Assembly (NCBI GenBank): GCA_963989245.1 | Contig: OZ022339.1 | Span: forward strand, 24,240,762 to 24,304,761 | Length of the DNA stretch: 64,000 nt | Direction of reading: 5' to 3' | DNA from: Nansenia antarctica | Taxonomy: Eukaryota; Chordata; Actinopteri; Argentiniformes; Microstomatidae | Shown here: piece by piece, positions 36,953-47,616 of the stretch | Numbering within the stretch: position 1 is the first letter of the stretch | Layout: each line of letters opens with the position of its first letter | Program-made: the position numbers and the translations under genes | Notes under the pieces: model-generated | Database searches by the model: none | The model's input: only the letters and a program-made list of their open reading frames with translations | Told to the model about the DNA's origin: nothing

Positions 36953-37433
36953 TGTAATAATAGCTATACAAGTTGAAAAACATACCTATTTTATTTTATG
37001 TTTTACACTTTTTTATTTATTTATCGATATATCTATCTATCACACTTTCAAAATATCAAGTTATCTATCACACAATCAAACTATCTATCGATCGATCACA
37101 CTTTCAAAATATCAAATTATCTATCTATCACACAGTCAAACTATCTATCTATCTATCTCGTAAAAAGTGGGAACTAATATTTCCTAAAAGACACTTGATG
37201 GAACTGTCGTTCGGGATATAGTTTCCGCCTGTGAGACAATTTTGACGCACGTATTACCCAAACCAACCTCTTAGCCTGCTCGCGACCAGAATAACTCAGG
37301 AGGATAGGTTGCATAGCAACCAAACAGCAAATTATTTGAGCCACATTGATGGAACCGAACGCAAGATTAAATTATCGCCGATTAGAACATTATCGCCGAT
37401 TATAAGATAATCTTGCTTAGTGGAACGGCCCCC

Positions 37434-37849
37434 AGGTTGTTTAGGGATGTTTACATCCAGGGAAGGATGCTGTTCGTTCCTGCTGCCACACGAGGGCAGT
37501 CTTCTATTGAATATTGTTTTGCACGTTTGCGTTAGGAAGCTGACGAGCACTTTATGATCAGTCACATTATTCCAAACTGTGACGCATGTCTCGTGAAATA
37601 ATATACATTTAAGTGGCTTCATTGTATCTATGATGATCAGATTGTGTTTCATGTCTAAGTATTTACATTATCTACAAGGGTCTTTTCTACAGAAGCTCTA
37701 TATTTCTAATGTATTTTGAATACACCGCTGTGAAATTATAATGTGCAGTTATGGACAGATTAACAGATCTGGTCTTAAATAAGTGCAAGACAGGCACCAT
37801 CTAACTCAACTTAGAATTAATGAGACTAGACGTCATGAATGAGACTAGA

Positions 37850-37890
<41 letters not shown>

Positions 37891-38447
37891 GTCATTTCAC
37901 GAGAGGAAAGTTCGATTTGATGTGCCTTTGCCTTTAGATTAGACAACAAAACAGCTTGCAGCCTAAAATCTGGTTATGCTTGTAGAAATACACACAGATA
38001 TAGAATGTTCTAGTCGATACTGTGTGATCCATGCTCTCTGACACTGTTTGGAACAAATCTAAATCAAGGTAGCGCATCATATCATCTGACTCGCTTGAAG
38101 AAAATTGCTTATAATGAGGATGCTGTCATAGGCTGTTTGCATAGTGGTCTCCTAGAATGGGTGTCTTGGTAACTGTCAGTCTGTCTATTGAAAGTAATTT
38201 GATGGGTGTAGCCATCTTTTCCCAGCTAGAGAGTGTGTTTACGTGTAGGCGGATTCAAGTCACTCAGGAGTCACTTTACATGCAAATTTCTTTATCATAG
38301 TTTATCAACAAACGACGACTAATCAGTGCTCTTCTTCCCAACCAAACAACCAATCAACACAGATTATATACAGATACTGTGTACCGTATAATATACAGAC
38401 CTTTCATTCTGGTTGTCTCCATCAGCATTCATTTCCACTCTTCAATT
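37434..38447. other. Gene-free sequence
   Basis: Contains a (CA)n near 37858-37888. No exon recognised. Confidence 0.4.
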
Positions 38448-38695
38448 CGTGACGTTAGAATTATAAGGTTCTATCTCAATTCTAGTCAAAATTGAGTTTT
38501 TTACATAATCTGATCCATTAGGTGTTTATTAATGCCTGTGTGGTGTTATTTTTAAAATGTTGACATTTTTGAGTTAGTAATTCATAAAATACAAAGGTTC
38601 CATCTCACAAAACATAATGGAATGTAACAACTTTGACGCTCAATATCTCTGAACTACCCTAAACGGAGATAGAACCTTATGATTCTAAGCTCACG
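38448..38695. mobile_element. MITE family A, copy 5
   Basis: 248 bp flanked by AATT on both sides (38444-38447, 38696-38699). Confidence 0.9.
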
Positions 38696-38992
38696 AATTG
38701 TAAGAGTATTTCTGCATCAAAGATTTCTAGACAGGAATTTAGCATGACATAGTAAGTGTACTTTAAAGTATGTGTCCTCCCTGTGGTATAAAAACCACTT
38801 TATTTTCCATGTTAAGTTTACTCAAGGGTTGGAAGCTCTTCTGGCAGGGCATTATCCATGGTAAGAGCAGCAGTGGGGTTTTGTTAATGTTCTCTCTCTC
38901 TCTCTCTCTCTCTCTCTTCAACAGAGCCTCAGGGACAGGGAGCATCAGTGAGCCGTCCACAGATCCACATAAAGAGGCAGCATGCCAGTAAG

Positions 38993-39243
38993 TGGGGCGG
39001 CTGTGGTGCAGGAGGTAGAGCTGCCGTCTAATGATCGTAAGGTTGGCAGATCGGCGGTTCGAGCCCCGGCTGGCCACATGTCGAAGTGTCCTTGGGCAAG
39101 ACACTGAACCCCAAATTGCTCCCAATGAGCGGGCCGGCGCCTTGCATGGTAGCTTGCCGCCATTGGTGTGTGAATGTGTGTGTGAATGAGAGGCCGTTGT
39201 AAAGCGTTTTGGATAAAGGCACTATATAAGTGCAGTCCATTTA
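38993..39243 (+). mobile_element. tRNA-derived SINE (V-SINE-like), copy 5, with TSD
   Basis: Full-length family member flanked by CCAGTAAG on both sides (38985-38992, 39244-39251). The intact duplication makes it a clean retroposition event. Confidence 0.88.
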
Positions 39244-39675
39244 CCAGTAAGCACTTTGTGCAATAGAACTCTTCAGGGTCTGACTGTTCATTCTAAGGTA
39301 TGGGAAGGCTCACAGTCTGACATAAAGGGATATTTTAAGTATCCATAAGTATTATTTTTTTTGTATCAGATGCTTTATTTTCAAAATATTTTATTTTTTT
39401 GAACACAGCACAGTAGTAGTAGTTAACAACAAACATTTGCCCCCTCAACAGGACAGCATGTCTGGATCTAGGCCTAACTCCTGAAAGTGGTCTAAGAAGG
39501 GTCCCCCACACCTTATCAAAATTCTTATTTAAGTGAGTTATTGAGTAACTTATCTTCTCTAATTTAAGACGGGACATAATGTCCATAAGCCAATGAGCAT
39601 GAGTGGGCGGCGCTGATAGGGGTGAAGAGTGTATCGTCAATCCAAAAGTATTTATTGATCACAGGTAGTAGATAT

Positions 39676-39878
39676 GTTACGGTACATGTGGGAATACGGT
39701 ACATGTGGGAAAACTAGGGTTAGGTGCTAGGGTGCTACGGTTAGGGGTAGGGGTAGTGTTAGGGTTAGGATTAGGGTTAGGGTTAGGGTTAGACTTGCCA
39801 GCATGTACCAAGTCGACGTAGCACCTAACCCTAACCCTAGTTTACCCACATGTACCGTATTCCCACATGTACCGTAAC
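39676..39878. mobile_element. Foldback element with telomere-like arms, copy 3
   Basis: 203 bp with the longest TTAGGG run of the three copies (about 39752-39790). Flanked by AGATAT on both sides. Confidence 0.87.
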
Positions 39879-39958
39879 AGATATACCATACCTATGAATA
39901 TCAAATGTATCTAAGAGTAATGCAACAGAGGACAACGCAGCTCTCTAAAGAGCGTCAT

Positions 39959-40242
39959 CGGGGCGTCAGGTAGCCTGGAGGTAGAGAGGCCGGCCAGCAA
40001 TCAGAAGGTCGCTACTTCGATCCCCAGCACAGGAGGGTGCGGGATGTGAGCTGGTGACTGGAGGGTTGCTGGCGTCACATCTAAGGTATCATATCCCCAC
40101 TGTTGTTGTGCCCTTGAGCAAGGCACTTAACCCCTGGCCTAACTGCTTCAGGGGCTCCTTACGGGGGGGGGCTGACACTGGGCCCAGAGCCCGGAGCACT
40201 GTTCTCTGTTCTCACCAGGAGTGTGCTTCTTTACTAGTCAGG
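39959..40242 (+). mobile_element. tRNA-derived SINE, V-SINE-type relative
   Basis: A-box-like GTAGCCTGGAGGTAGAG and B-box-like region, then GTGCCCTTGAGCAAGGCACT, a conserved SINE middle. It differs from the GGGCGGCTG family. Confidence 0.75.
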
Positions 40243-40249
40243 TATTATC

Positions 40250-40485
40250 AATGGACTGATTTATATAGCGCCAAAGCGCTTTACAATGGCCTCTCATTCA
40301 CCCATTCACACACCAATGGCGGCAAGCTACCATGCAAGGCGCCGGCCCGCTCATTGGGAGCAATTTGGGGTTAAGTGTCTTGCCCAAGGACACTTCGACA
40401 TGTGGCCAGCCGGGGCTCGGACCGCCAATCTGCCAACCGTGTGATCATTAGACGGCGGCTCTACCTCCTGCGCCACAGCCGCCCC
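40250..40485 (-). mobile_element. tRNA-derived SINE (V-SINE-like), copy 6
   Basis: The same family as 14126-14387, reversed. The head complement CTCCTGCGCCACAGCCGCCC is intact. Confidence 0.85.
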
Positions 40486-41250
40486 AATGATTTGATCCTA
40501 CTTTACAGTTCACCACATTTCCAGCGGCTCTGTAGTGGCTCATGTATCCTAGCAACAGGCCCTCTCAGAGGAGGTGAGAGGAGGTGACAGCGTTTGAGTG
40601 GACAGTGGGACCCATGCGTACGCATAGAAACTGGAGAAATGAGCAACTGCGACTCCGCTGGCAGAAGGGTGAAAGAGGAGAAACGCTTTGAAATGGATAC
40701 CATTTCCACCGACATAAGAAATATTGCCTCTCACGTGTTATGAAGGAGTGCACACAAAGGATACGTGCACACTGCACATATCTTATTCGTCCTTGTCCTG
40801 TACGCATCACACTATATACATATATCTTTACTGTACATATCATATTGATATTCATGCAAATATATTTACTTTTTGCATTCATATTCATTGCACGTAGCAC
40901 AAGGTTGACCACCGTCCGCATTAGCTTCACAGTAATTGGGCTTAATACCTCTTCATAAGGGCGCGAGGCTGGACAAGTTGAGCACCGTTCCCGATTCACT
41001 GTTCCCGAGTGCTCAGTGGGTAACGTCCCGATAAATCCAATGATTGCAATATCCATACATTGAAGAACATGAACTATCATGTAGTAGACATGAACCCACT
41101 GTAGACAATTGACTATCATCCCCAAGCACACCCCATCCCCATGCCCAGTGAGCAATTTTACGTTGATTAGACGTCTAAACAACGTCTAAATGGCCCGTAG
41201 ACGTCTAGGCGAAATCGAGGCTAAATATCAGCCATTTTGGAAATTTAAAA

Positions 41251-41345
41251 AACGTCTATGTTTAGACGTTGAAATGCCGTTGAAACATAGACATTGTTTC
41301 CCTGTCTATGTTTCAACGGCATTTCAACGTCTAAACATAGACGTT
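41251..41345. repeat. Perfect 42-bp inverted repeat (hairpin)
   Basis: Arms 41251-41292 and 41304-41345 are exact complements with an 11-nt loop. The arms are built from GACGTTGAAATGCCGTTGAA-like words, which recur nearby at about 41366-41396. Confidence 0.93.
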
Positions 41346-41400
41346 GTTTCAATTTCCAATTTGGCCTATATTTAGACCTTGAAATGCCGTTGAAATATTA

Positions 41401-41561
41401 TGTTCCTGGAGGTACTGCAATACCAGGTCGATGCGTGGTGTGGACGGAGCAAGCCCCTATTCCATCTCCCTGCTCCAAAAATCAATTTAATATAACGTCC
41501 CCAGATATTAAACTGATAAGAACAGATACACTTGATCTTAGCCAAAAGGCCGAGAAGCGAT
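41401..41561 (-). pseudogene. U2 snRNA pseudogene
   Basis: On the minus strand it starts exactly like U2 (ATCGCTTCTCGGCCTTTTGG) and keeps the GATTTTTGGAGCAGGGAGAT Sm region and the later CATCGACCTGGTATTGCAGT. Three bases are missing in GTAGTA, the branch-point-pairing motif, most of stem-loop IIa is deleted and the 3' end is lost after CCAGGAAC. No snRNA promoter element is seen upstream. It is therefore non-functional. Confidence 0.9.
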
Positions 41562-42320
41562 ACCCGCGATGGTTTCGAGGGAGGGTACTCATTCTCTGGC
41601 ACGTCAATGTAGGTCACGGTTTAACCACAACAATAGTTTCTATAGGCATTCCACTATATAATAATAATGGTATTAGTGGAATAGTGTTTTAACAATAATA
41701 ATGTAGTGCCAATGTACAAAACATCCCAAAAATACTACTTTTCACTGTTCCAACCGGGAAATTCAATACGTCCCATGGTCACGTGGTAACCCGTCTCCAA
41801 TCGTAGTGAAAGAAAGCATTTGTTAACCAAAATTACATTAACCGCAAACTGGAAATAATAACCAACCGGTTACATGTAGCAAAACGTAATGCGATTATTA
41901 TGTGACGTTTTTTGTATTTAAGAAAGCACATTTTAACGATATTTCCTTTTAACGATCAGTTTCTATGGACCTCTTTGAATTAAAAGAAAAGGACAAAGAA
42001 GAATATGCCTGTAAGCAATGCGTTTGTATTTTTAAAATATAACTGGTCTTTCCTCTCATTCTGTGCTACTTGTTCCTGTTTAAAGTTGTTCATGTGCTTT
42101 GATCTTTGTTTGAAAAGCCACTGATGACTCTACAATGATAGACTCTCCTCTGCAGTCATCAACACCTGGTACTATGACTATTTTTCTATATAATCTCAAT
42201 TCAGTTCATGTAGTGTGTTGCCGATTTGTCTTCCCAGCCTCATAGTCATAGAGTAGAGCGTAAGGACAATAGAATGGGTTTAATAACGGTTTTAATGCAT
42301 TTGAGATAAGTAGAAAATAT

Positions 42321-42612
42321 GTTTAGACACAGACCGCATTTATCTGGGTTAAAGGACAGCGACGTATAGACGCAATTTAAACCACCACTTCCGCATGAAT
42401 AACTATGCTAGACTACATGGAATCTCAGACTAAATGACGGTCTGGTACATATTTTGACAATCTACAGGCGTTTAGGGTATTAATTTAAACTCAACGTGCT
42501 GCTAGACTAAAACAGGTTTAGACACAGACAGCATTTATCTGGGTTAAAGGACAGCGACGTATAGACGCAATTTAAACCACCACTTCCGCATGAATAACTA
42601 TGCTAGACTACA
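42321..42612. repeat. 97-bp direct duplication
   Basis: 42321-42417 and 42516-42612 are near-identical (GTTTAGACACAGAC...GCTAGACTACA). Confidence 0.9.
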
Positions 42613-42759
42613 CGTTACCTAGACTACTACGTTACCCACTGAGCACTCGGGAACAGTGAATCAGGAACGGTGCTCAACTTGTCCAGCCTCGCGCTACAGT
42701 ATGTGCAATTAATATGAATATAAAAAGTTAATATATTTGCATAAATGGGTCCTTTTTTT

Positions 42760-43656
42760 TATACGGTGCATGCCTTTTCCGTCCCCAGTACTAAATCATG
42801 TTGTATTTTGTCTAAATTTGGACAAATACTAATTCCATTAGGTTTTTCATGTATAGTCAATTGTTATTTATTATGAATACAATGATATGGGCTTCTAAGT
42901 TGTTGTTTTCTACATTTTAAAAGCTTTGGTTAAAGATGTAAATTGGATTTTGCATGGGATTTGGGACGTCCCCAGTGTTGTTCATTCAACTTCAATCCAA
43001 AAAAATAACTATTAAAAACATATAAATTTCCAAATATGTTATTTTTTATTTTGTACAAAAAATTAAGGTTTTGCTTACAATATTGCTTGTTCCTGCGATC
43101 ACTGTCCACCCTGTTATGCTGTGTTAATGTCCCTTTTAAAAGAAAACCATATTTCTCAATCACATCACTCTCATGAGGTGACATCACATCAGTGGAGGGG
43201 ATTTCAAATGTGGTAAGCTGTGTGATTTTCTTTCTCTTTTACCATCTGATTTTTATGTTTTTATCCAGTGAGTTTAATGTGGTTGACCATAACGTGTCCA
43301 CCCTGTTATGCCTACATATTGAGGAGATCAATCAAATTTAATAATTTCCAAAAAAGTATTTAGTGCAAATTAGATTCCTCATCAAGTATTCATGGTCATT
43401 CTAGGCATTATGCTAACACAGGCTTAAGGCTAACTTTAACTCAAAATGTCCACCCTGTTATGTGTCCACTCTGTTCTGGAGACACTCGCCCTATTCAACT
43501 ACAGAGGGTATTCTAAATAAAATAAAATGTAGGTGTCTGAGCTCGACCACTGTTTTTCAGCAAGCTAGATATGTCCTTTATATAATAGAACATTAAAATA
43601 TAGATAAATCAACAATTTATTTTTCACAAGTTATGAAGTCCAAATGGCACCGTATA
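42760..43656. mobile_element. Non-autonomous DNA element with repeated GTCCACCCTGTTATG motif
   Basis: 897 bp bounded by inverted TATACGGTGC/GCACCGTATA and inserted in the right arm of the Harbinger-like structure. It holds four copies of TGTCCACCCTGTTATG or close variants at about 43103, 43295, 43447 and 43462. No transposase frame. Confidence 0.65.
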
Positions 43657-43919
43657 ACATTTTTTACCCGAATATCTATATACGAACAAAGATATATGTA
43701 GGCTACATTGTGATGGGTACAGGACAAGGGAGACTAAGATATGTGCAGTGTGCACGTATATTCTTTGTGTGCACTCTCATAATATGTGAAGTAATTATTT
43801 CGATTTGTGTTGGTGGAAATTGTATCCATTTCAAAGCGTTTCTCCTGTTTCATCCTTCTGCCAGCGGAGTCGCAGTTGACATTTCTCGAGTTTCTATGCG
43901 TACGCATGGATCACAGTGT

Positions 43920-44024
43920 GCGTAGCCTAGAGGTGCGCACAGTTTTTATAAATCCCAAAATTGCGGGGAAATTTGCTTACGCACCTTAGTGTGCTTACGC
44001 AAGCTTTATAAATGAGGCCCCAGG
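43920..44024. mobile_element. Right terminus of the Harbinger-like element
   Basis: Contains repeated GTGTGCGTAG/TTGCTTACGCA words and ends TTTATAAATGAGGCCCC directly against the LINE fragment. Confidence 0.6.
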
Positions 44025-44028
44025 TCCT

Positions 44029-44959
44029 TATCACCAAGCTGTCTGCCTTTAACTTCTTGCCATCAGCCCTTAAATGGTTGGACTCATATCTCAGTGACAG
44101 AAATCAGCTAGTCCAGATAAACAATAAGCGCTCACCTACCATCATGTCTTGCACCGGGGTACCACAAGGCTCCATACTTGGCCCACTCTTGTTTAGCCTA
44201 TATATCAACGACCTACCATCCGTCTGCCCAGAAGTGCATGTACAAATGTACGCTGATGACACCGTCTTATATACATGACAAGAACAAACACCTGGCAGCT
44301 GCCAAACTTAGCTCTGCTATGGAAAAGGTCACCAAATGGCTCAACAGCTCTTGCCTCCAGCTCAACGTTAACAAAACTGTAGGAATGTTCTTCTCCAAAC
44401 AACACAATATGACCACGGCAAACATAACCATTTCAGGGCAAAACATTAGTATAGTTCCGTCGTTCAAATATTTAGGGATCATCATTGATTCAAACCTGAC
44501 TTTCAAAGAGCACATCAAGAAAGTGTCTGGTAGGGTGAAGTTTGGCCTGGCAAACTTCAGGTACATCAGAAGCTCACTGACCATGAGTGCTGCCAGACTA
44601 TATATGGACGCATCAATTATGTCGCACCTCACATATTGTTTGACAAGCTGGGGCCATGCATACAGCACTTCCCTAAAGCCATTAGCCACCCTATACAAGC
44701 GGACCCTTAAGGTCATGGACCAGAAGCCCAACAGCACACACTACTGTGTACCATCTTAGACAAATGTAAATACCTTAGCTGGGAAGACACCATCAAATAC
44801 AAAAACATCTGTCTCATCCATAGAATTCTGCATAACAAAGCTCCTCCCCCGCTTAACTCTTTCATAAACCAGCGTGACCACAGCTTACGGTCCACCAGAA
44901 GCACCTCTCGTGGCGACCTTATAGTTCCATTCAGGAAAAGCACCTTCAGTAAACAATCC
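44029..44959 (+). pseudogene. LINE reverse transcriptase fragment
   Basis: Encodes the palm of a non-LTR reverse transcriptase (GVPQGSILGPLLFSLYINDL, then YADD at about 44249-44260) and its thumb and C-terminal region. It is broken by two frameshifts, near 44270 and near 44750, and truncated at both ends by a Harbinger-like terminus and a Gypsy LTR. The clade (L2, Rex or related) is not resolved. Confidence 0.9.
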
Positions 44960-45631
44960 TGTTACGGTGGGATAATGTATTTGGACCCAGGTGCAGAGTA
45001 GAACAGAGTAGACGGATGCAGGAGTATAATTCAAAAATAAAGGTACTCTTTATTTGAGCAAACGGGAATTTTACATTTACATTTTTGGCATTTAGCAGAC
45101 GCCTTATTCCAAAGCGACTTACAATCAATACATTTGAATACTAAGCATGTGAATCAGCAATCCACCAATCGTTGCAGGAAGAGTAATCTAGCTCGGGCCC
45201 GGTTATTAACAATAACAGTAAGCGATGAAACAAAAGAGGAGAAAGCAAGTCTCCGATAAATGCTTAAATAATAATAGGAAACAAAACAACAAAACAAAAA
45301 AGGGAGATCCCAAAAACGCCGTCAATAGAACAAGGCAGGGCAAGGTACTTACAATAGTCATTCGATACTTATTTCCTAAGCAGGCGAGGAACAATAAGGC
45401 TACGAAGACCCGTACACACACAATGAACGCAACATATAGTGAACAACCGACAACAGGAGAGGAAACAGAGGGATATAAATAGCCACAGCTAAACAAGACA
45501 CACAGCTAAACAAATACATACATAAACACCAGAGGACGCCAAAGGGTCGCTCCACAATAAGAGCAATTACTCAGAATGCAAAGAGATGAGTCCACTGCTT
45601 TAGGTTTCAAAGCGACCCCCCAAACCTTACA
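44960..45631 (-). mobile_element. Gypsy-type LTR
   Basis: 672 bp with TGT...ACA ends (minus strand TGTAAGG...CCGTAACA). It lies immediately downstream of a polypurine tract that is a G-run on the minus strand (45634-45656). A fragment of the TTTAGCAGACGC repeat sits inside it. Confidence 0.8.
45071..45203. repeat. Dispersed repeat with TTTAGCAGACGC motif, copy 2
   Basis: Closely similar to 22858-22990; nested in the LTR. Confidence 0.8.
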
Positions 45632-46180
45632 GTACCCCCCCCCCCCCCCCCCCCCCGACGAATGGCACCTGGGTACCTCAGGATGTAGTTGGCGGAAGTC
45701 TGTGATCAGTTTTGGATCCAATATGTCCCTCTGAGGCACCCAGGACCGTTCCTCCGGCCCATACCCCTCCCAATCTACCAAAAACTGAAAAGCCCTACCC
45801 CTCCGACGGCAATCCATAATCCTCCGTACCGTATAGGCTGTCTGTCCATCAATGATGCGTGGCGGGGGAACAGGGGGGGGTGGCGGGGACATGGGGCAAG
45901 TGACAAAGGGCTTCAGGAGGGACACATGGAAGGTCGGGTGAACCCGCATGGAAGGTGGGAGTAGTAGTCTATACGCCACCGGGTTCACCCGCCGCACCAC
46001 CTTGAATGGACCCACGAAACGGGGCGCTAGCTTCCTGGACTCGACCCGGCGGGGAAGGTCCCGGTTCGAGAGCCACACCTTCTGCCCCGGGCGAAAGATC
46101 GGGGCCAGGCGACACCTGCGGTTGGCCTGAAGCTGGGACCGAACCGACGCCCGCTGAAGCGCCGCCCTCACCCGCGAGGG
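45632..46180 (-). pseudogene. Gypsy (chromovirus-type) integrase C-terminus with chromodomain
   Basis: Minus-strand frame: integrase tail with FRPGQKVWLSNRDLP and KLAPRFVGPFKVVRRVNPVA, a proline-rich linker, then a chromodomain (VRRIMDCRRRGRAFQFLVDW, EGYGPEERSWVP). Chromodomains at this place are the hallmark of chromoviral Ty3/Gypsy elements and guide integration. The rest of pol is absent. The reading frame continues upstream into an MCPH1-like segment. Confidence 0.9.
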
Positions 46181-46378
46181 CACTGGATGAAGCTCTTTCA
46201 TCATCTTGTCCAGTTTTTTCTTCATGCGTGTGTAATTTTGGGGGGTCAGCACGGGGGTGTCTTTTGGCTGCATAGAACGATGTGCCCTTCTCTTGAGCGC
46301 AGGAATGGCTTCATCATTGAAGGCAGGATACAGCTCTTCATCCACATGTTCACCGTCATCTTTACATCTGGCAGAGGG
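46181..46378 (-). pseudogene. MCPH1-like segment fused in frame to Gypsy integrase
   Basis: Peptide RCKDDGEHVDEELYPAFNDE, then RSMQPKDTPVLTPQNYTRMK and KLDKMMKELHP. It matches the region just after the first BRCT domain of microcephalin (SMQPKDF...TPEN...KKFEKMAKEL in mammals, from memory). No introns are present. It runs directly into Gypsy coding sequence at about 46181. Confidence 0.75.
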
Positions 46379-46525
46379 AATCATCAATGATGCGTGGCGG
46401 GGGAACAGGGGGGGGTGGCGGGGACATGGGGCAAGTGACAAAGGGCTTCAGGAGGGACACATGGAAGGTGGGAGTAGTAGTCTATACGCCACCGGGTTCA
46501 CCCGCCGCACCACCTTGAATGGACC
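46379..46525 (-). pseudogene. Second partial copy of the Gypsy integrase linker
   Basis: Repeats the 45850-46015 sequence with a 22-bp contraction around GGAAGGTGGG. Confidence 0.85.
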
Positions 46526-46686
46526 CACGCTATTTACTATTGGGTAGGTGCCCATTGGGTAGGAGGCCTGTATGTCTGTTGCCAATGATATTTGTCAAAT
46601 AAAATGTGATCAAAAGTAACCCATTCGTCGGGAATACGCCCCATCTGGCAACCCTGGGTCAAATAATTGACTGGCACAGTTGCAGT
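46526..46686. repeat. 160-bp segment duplicated at 51503-51662
   Basis: Starts CTATTTACTATTGGGTAGGT and ends GACTGGCACAGTTGCAG. Nearly identical to 51503-51662. Confidence 0.92.
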
Positions 46687-46736
46687 GAAAAGCCCTACCC
46701 CTCCGACGGCAATCCATAATCCTCCGTACCGTATAG
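46687..46736 (-). pseudogene. Gypsy chromodomain fragment, left part
   Basis: Contiguous with 50754-51150 once the DNA transposon is removed; the break is at CCGTATAG|GCTGTC. Confidence 0.9.
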
Positions 46737-47144
46737 GAGTCATTCTATAATTAGGGGTACATTTCAAGTCCATGGGTAGTATTTATACATTTGACCAAAT
46801 AGTCACTTCAAGCAATTATCAATTTCATATTGGGGCACATTTCCCTTTCATTTAATGCAAAAGGTCAACAACTTCCATAATTTATTTAGCAGAAAATGCA
46901 TATGTTATACTGGAATTTGCTGTTTTTGTGCTGTCCGATTTGCTGAGTGTCAAGTTTTGCTCTTCCAAATAACACTAGGATACATGTATTTGTATATTAT
47001 TTTCATCATTATTTGTTCAAAATAATAATTAAAACATGACAAAGATGTTTTAAAAACAATTTCACTCATTAATATACATGAAATTATTCATTTTGTATGT
47101 GTCCGAGAAATCTCTGTCAAATGTGTTACCCCTGTAAATCAGCA

Positions 47145-47221
47145 ATGGTTTGCTCCAAAGTCACATATCCAACACCACATGATGTCACTTCCTTTTTGGA
47201 GGGAATCTTGAATACAGTGAG
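47145..47221 (+). CDS. Transposase exon 1 (predicted)
   Basis: ATG at 47145, 25 codons plus two bases, donor GTGAG|GTATGT. It joins in phase to the acceptor TAATTTCAG| before 47617, predicting an intron of 395 bp. The intron and the start region hold several of the TGTCAACTGTGTTAC motifs, so transposase binding could repress its own gene. Confidence 0.5.
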
Positions 47222-47616
47222 GTATGTTTCTACTCCTCCTCTTCAATGTTTCATGAAATATTATTGCTTGCACGTAGAGTGGGTTAATTGCCTGTCAACC
47301 GTGTTATCAACATGTTCTTGTGTACTTGCTTTAAATTATATATTTACAAAAATGTAGAGAAAGTGTATAAAAACATGAGTTGAGCAAGGCCTTGTGGTGA
47401 CATGCTAGTAGCTAGCAGTTAGCACAAGGGCCTAAACTGAAAGAAATGTCAACTGTGTTACCTGTCAACTGTGTTATCCATGAAGTGTAACACAGTTGAC
47501 AGGGTTTAACACGGTTGACAATGTTGGAAGGGTTTGTTATAGTTATGCTTAACTATTGTTATTATACATGGTAATGTATCTGCTTTGTTGTTACAATGCT
47601 TTGTGTATAATTTCAG

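Larger units (their letters stand above)
36043..37433. mobile_element. 1.39-kb DNA element with GGGGGCCGTTCCACTAA termini
   Basis: Ends are exact inverted repeats of 17 bp. ATCGGCGATTA-type subterminal motifs occur at both ends. The interior has (AT)n, (TATC)n and a tRNA-like segment but no transposase frame, so it is non-autonomous. The superfamily is not assigned. Confidence 0.75.
40603..43919. mobile_element. Large Harbinger-like inverted-repeat structure
   Basis: 40603-41025 and 42635-43919 (excluding 42760-43656) are long imperfect inverted repeats sharing GCGTACGCAT, TATGTGCAGTGTGCACGTAT and the CTCGGGAACAGTGAATC block. The outer right end (to about 44022) finishes TTTATAAATGAGGCCCC, a terminus I associate with fish PIF/Harbinger elements. 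No transposase remains. Confidence 0.65.

Noticed and set aside
40565..41182. 205-codon minus-strand open frame
   Set aside because: It lies in the left arm of the Harbinger-like inverted repeat, with no domain and no matching frame in the other arm.
41401..41561. Functional U2 snRNA gene
   Set aside because: The branch-site pairing motif is broken, most of stem IIa and the 3' stem are deleted, and no promoter is seen.
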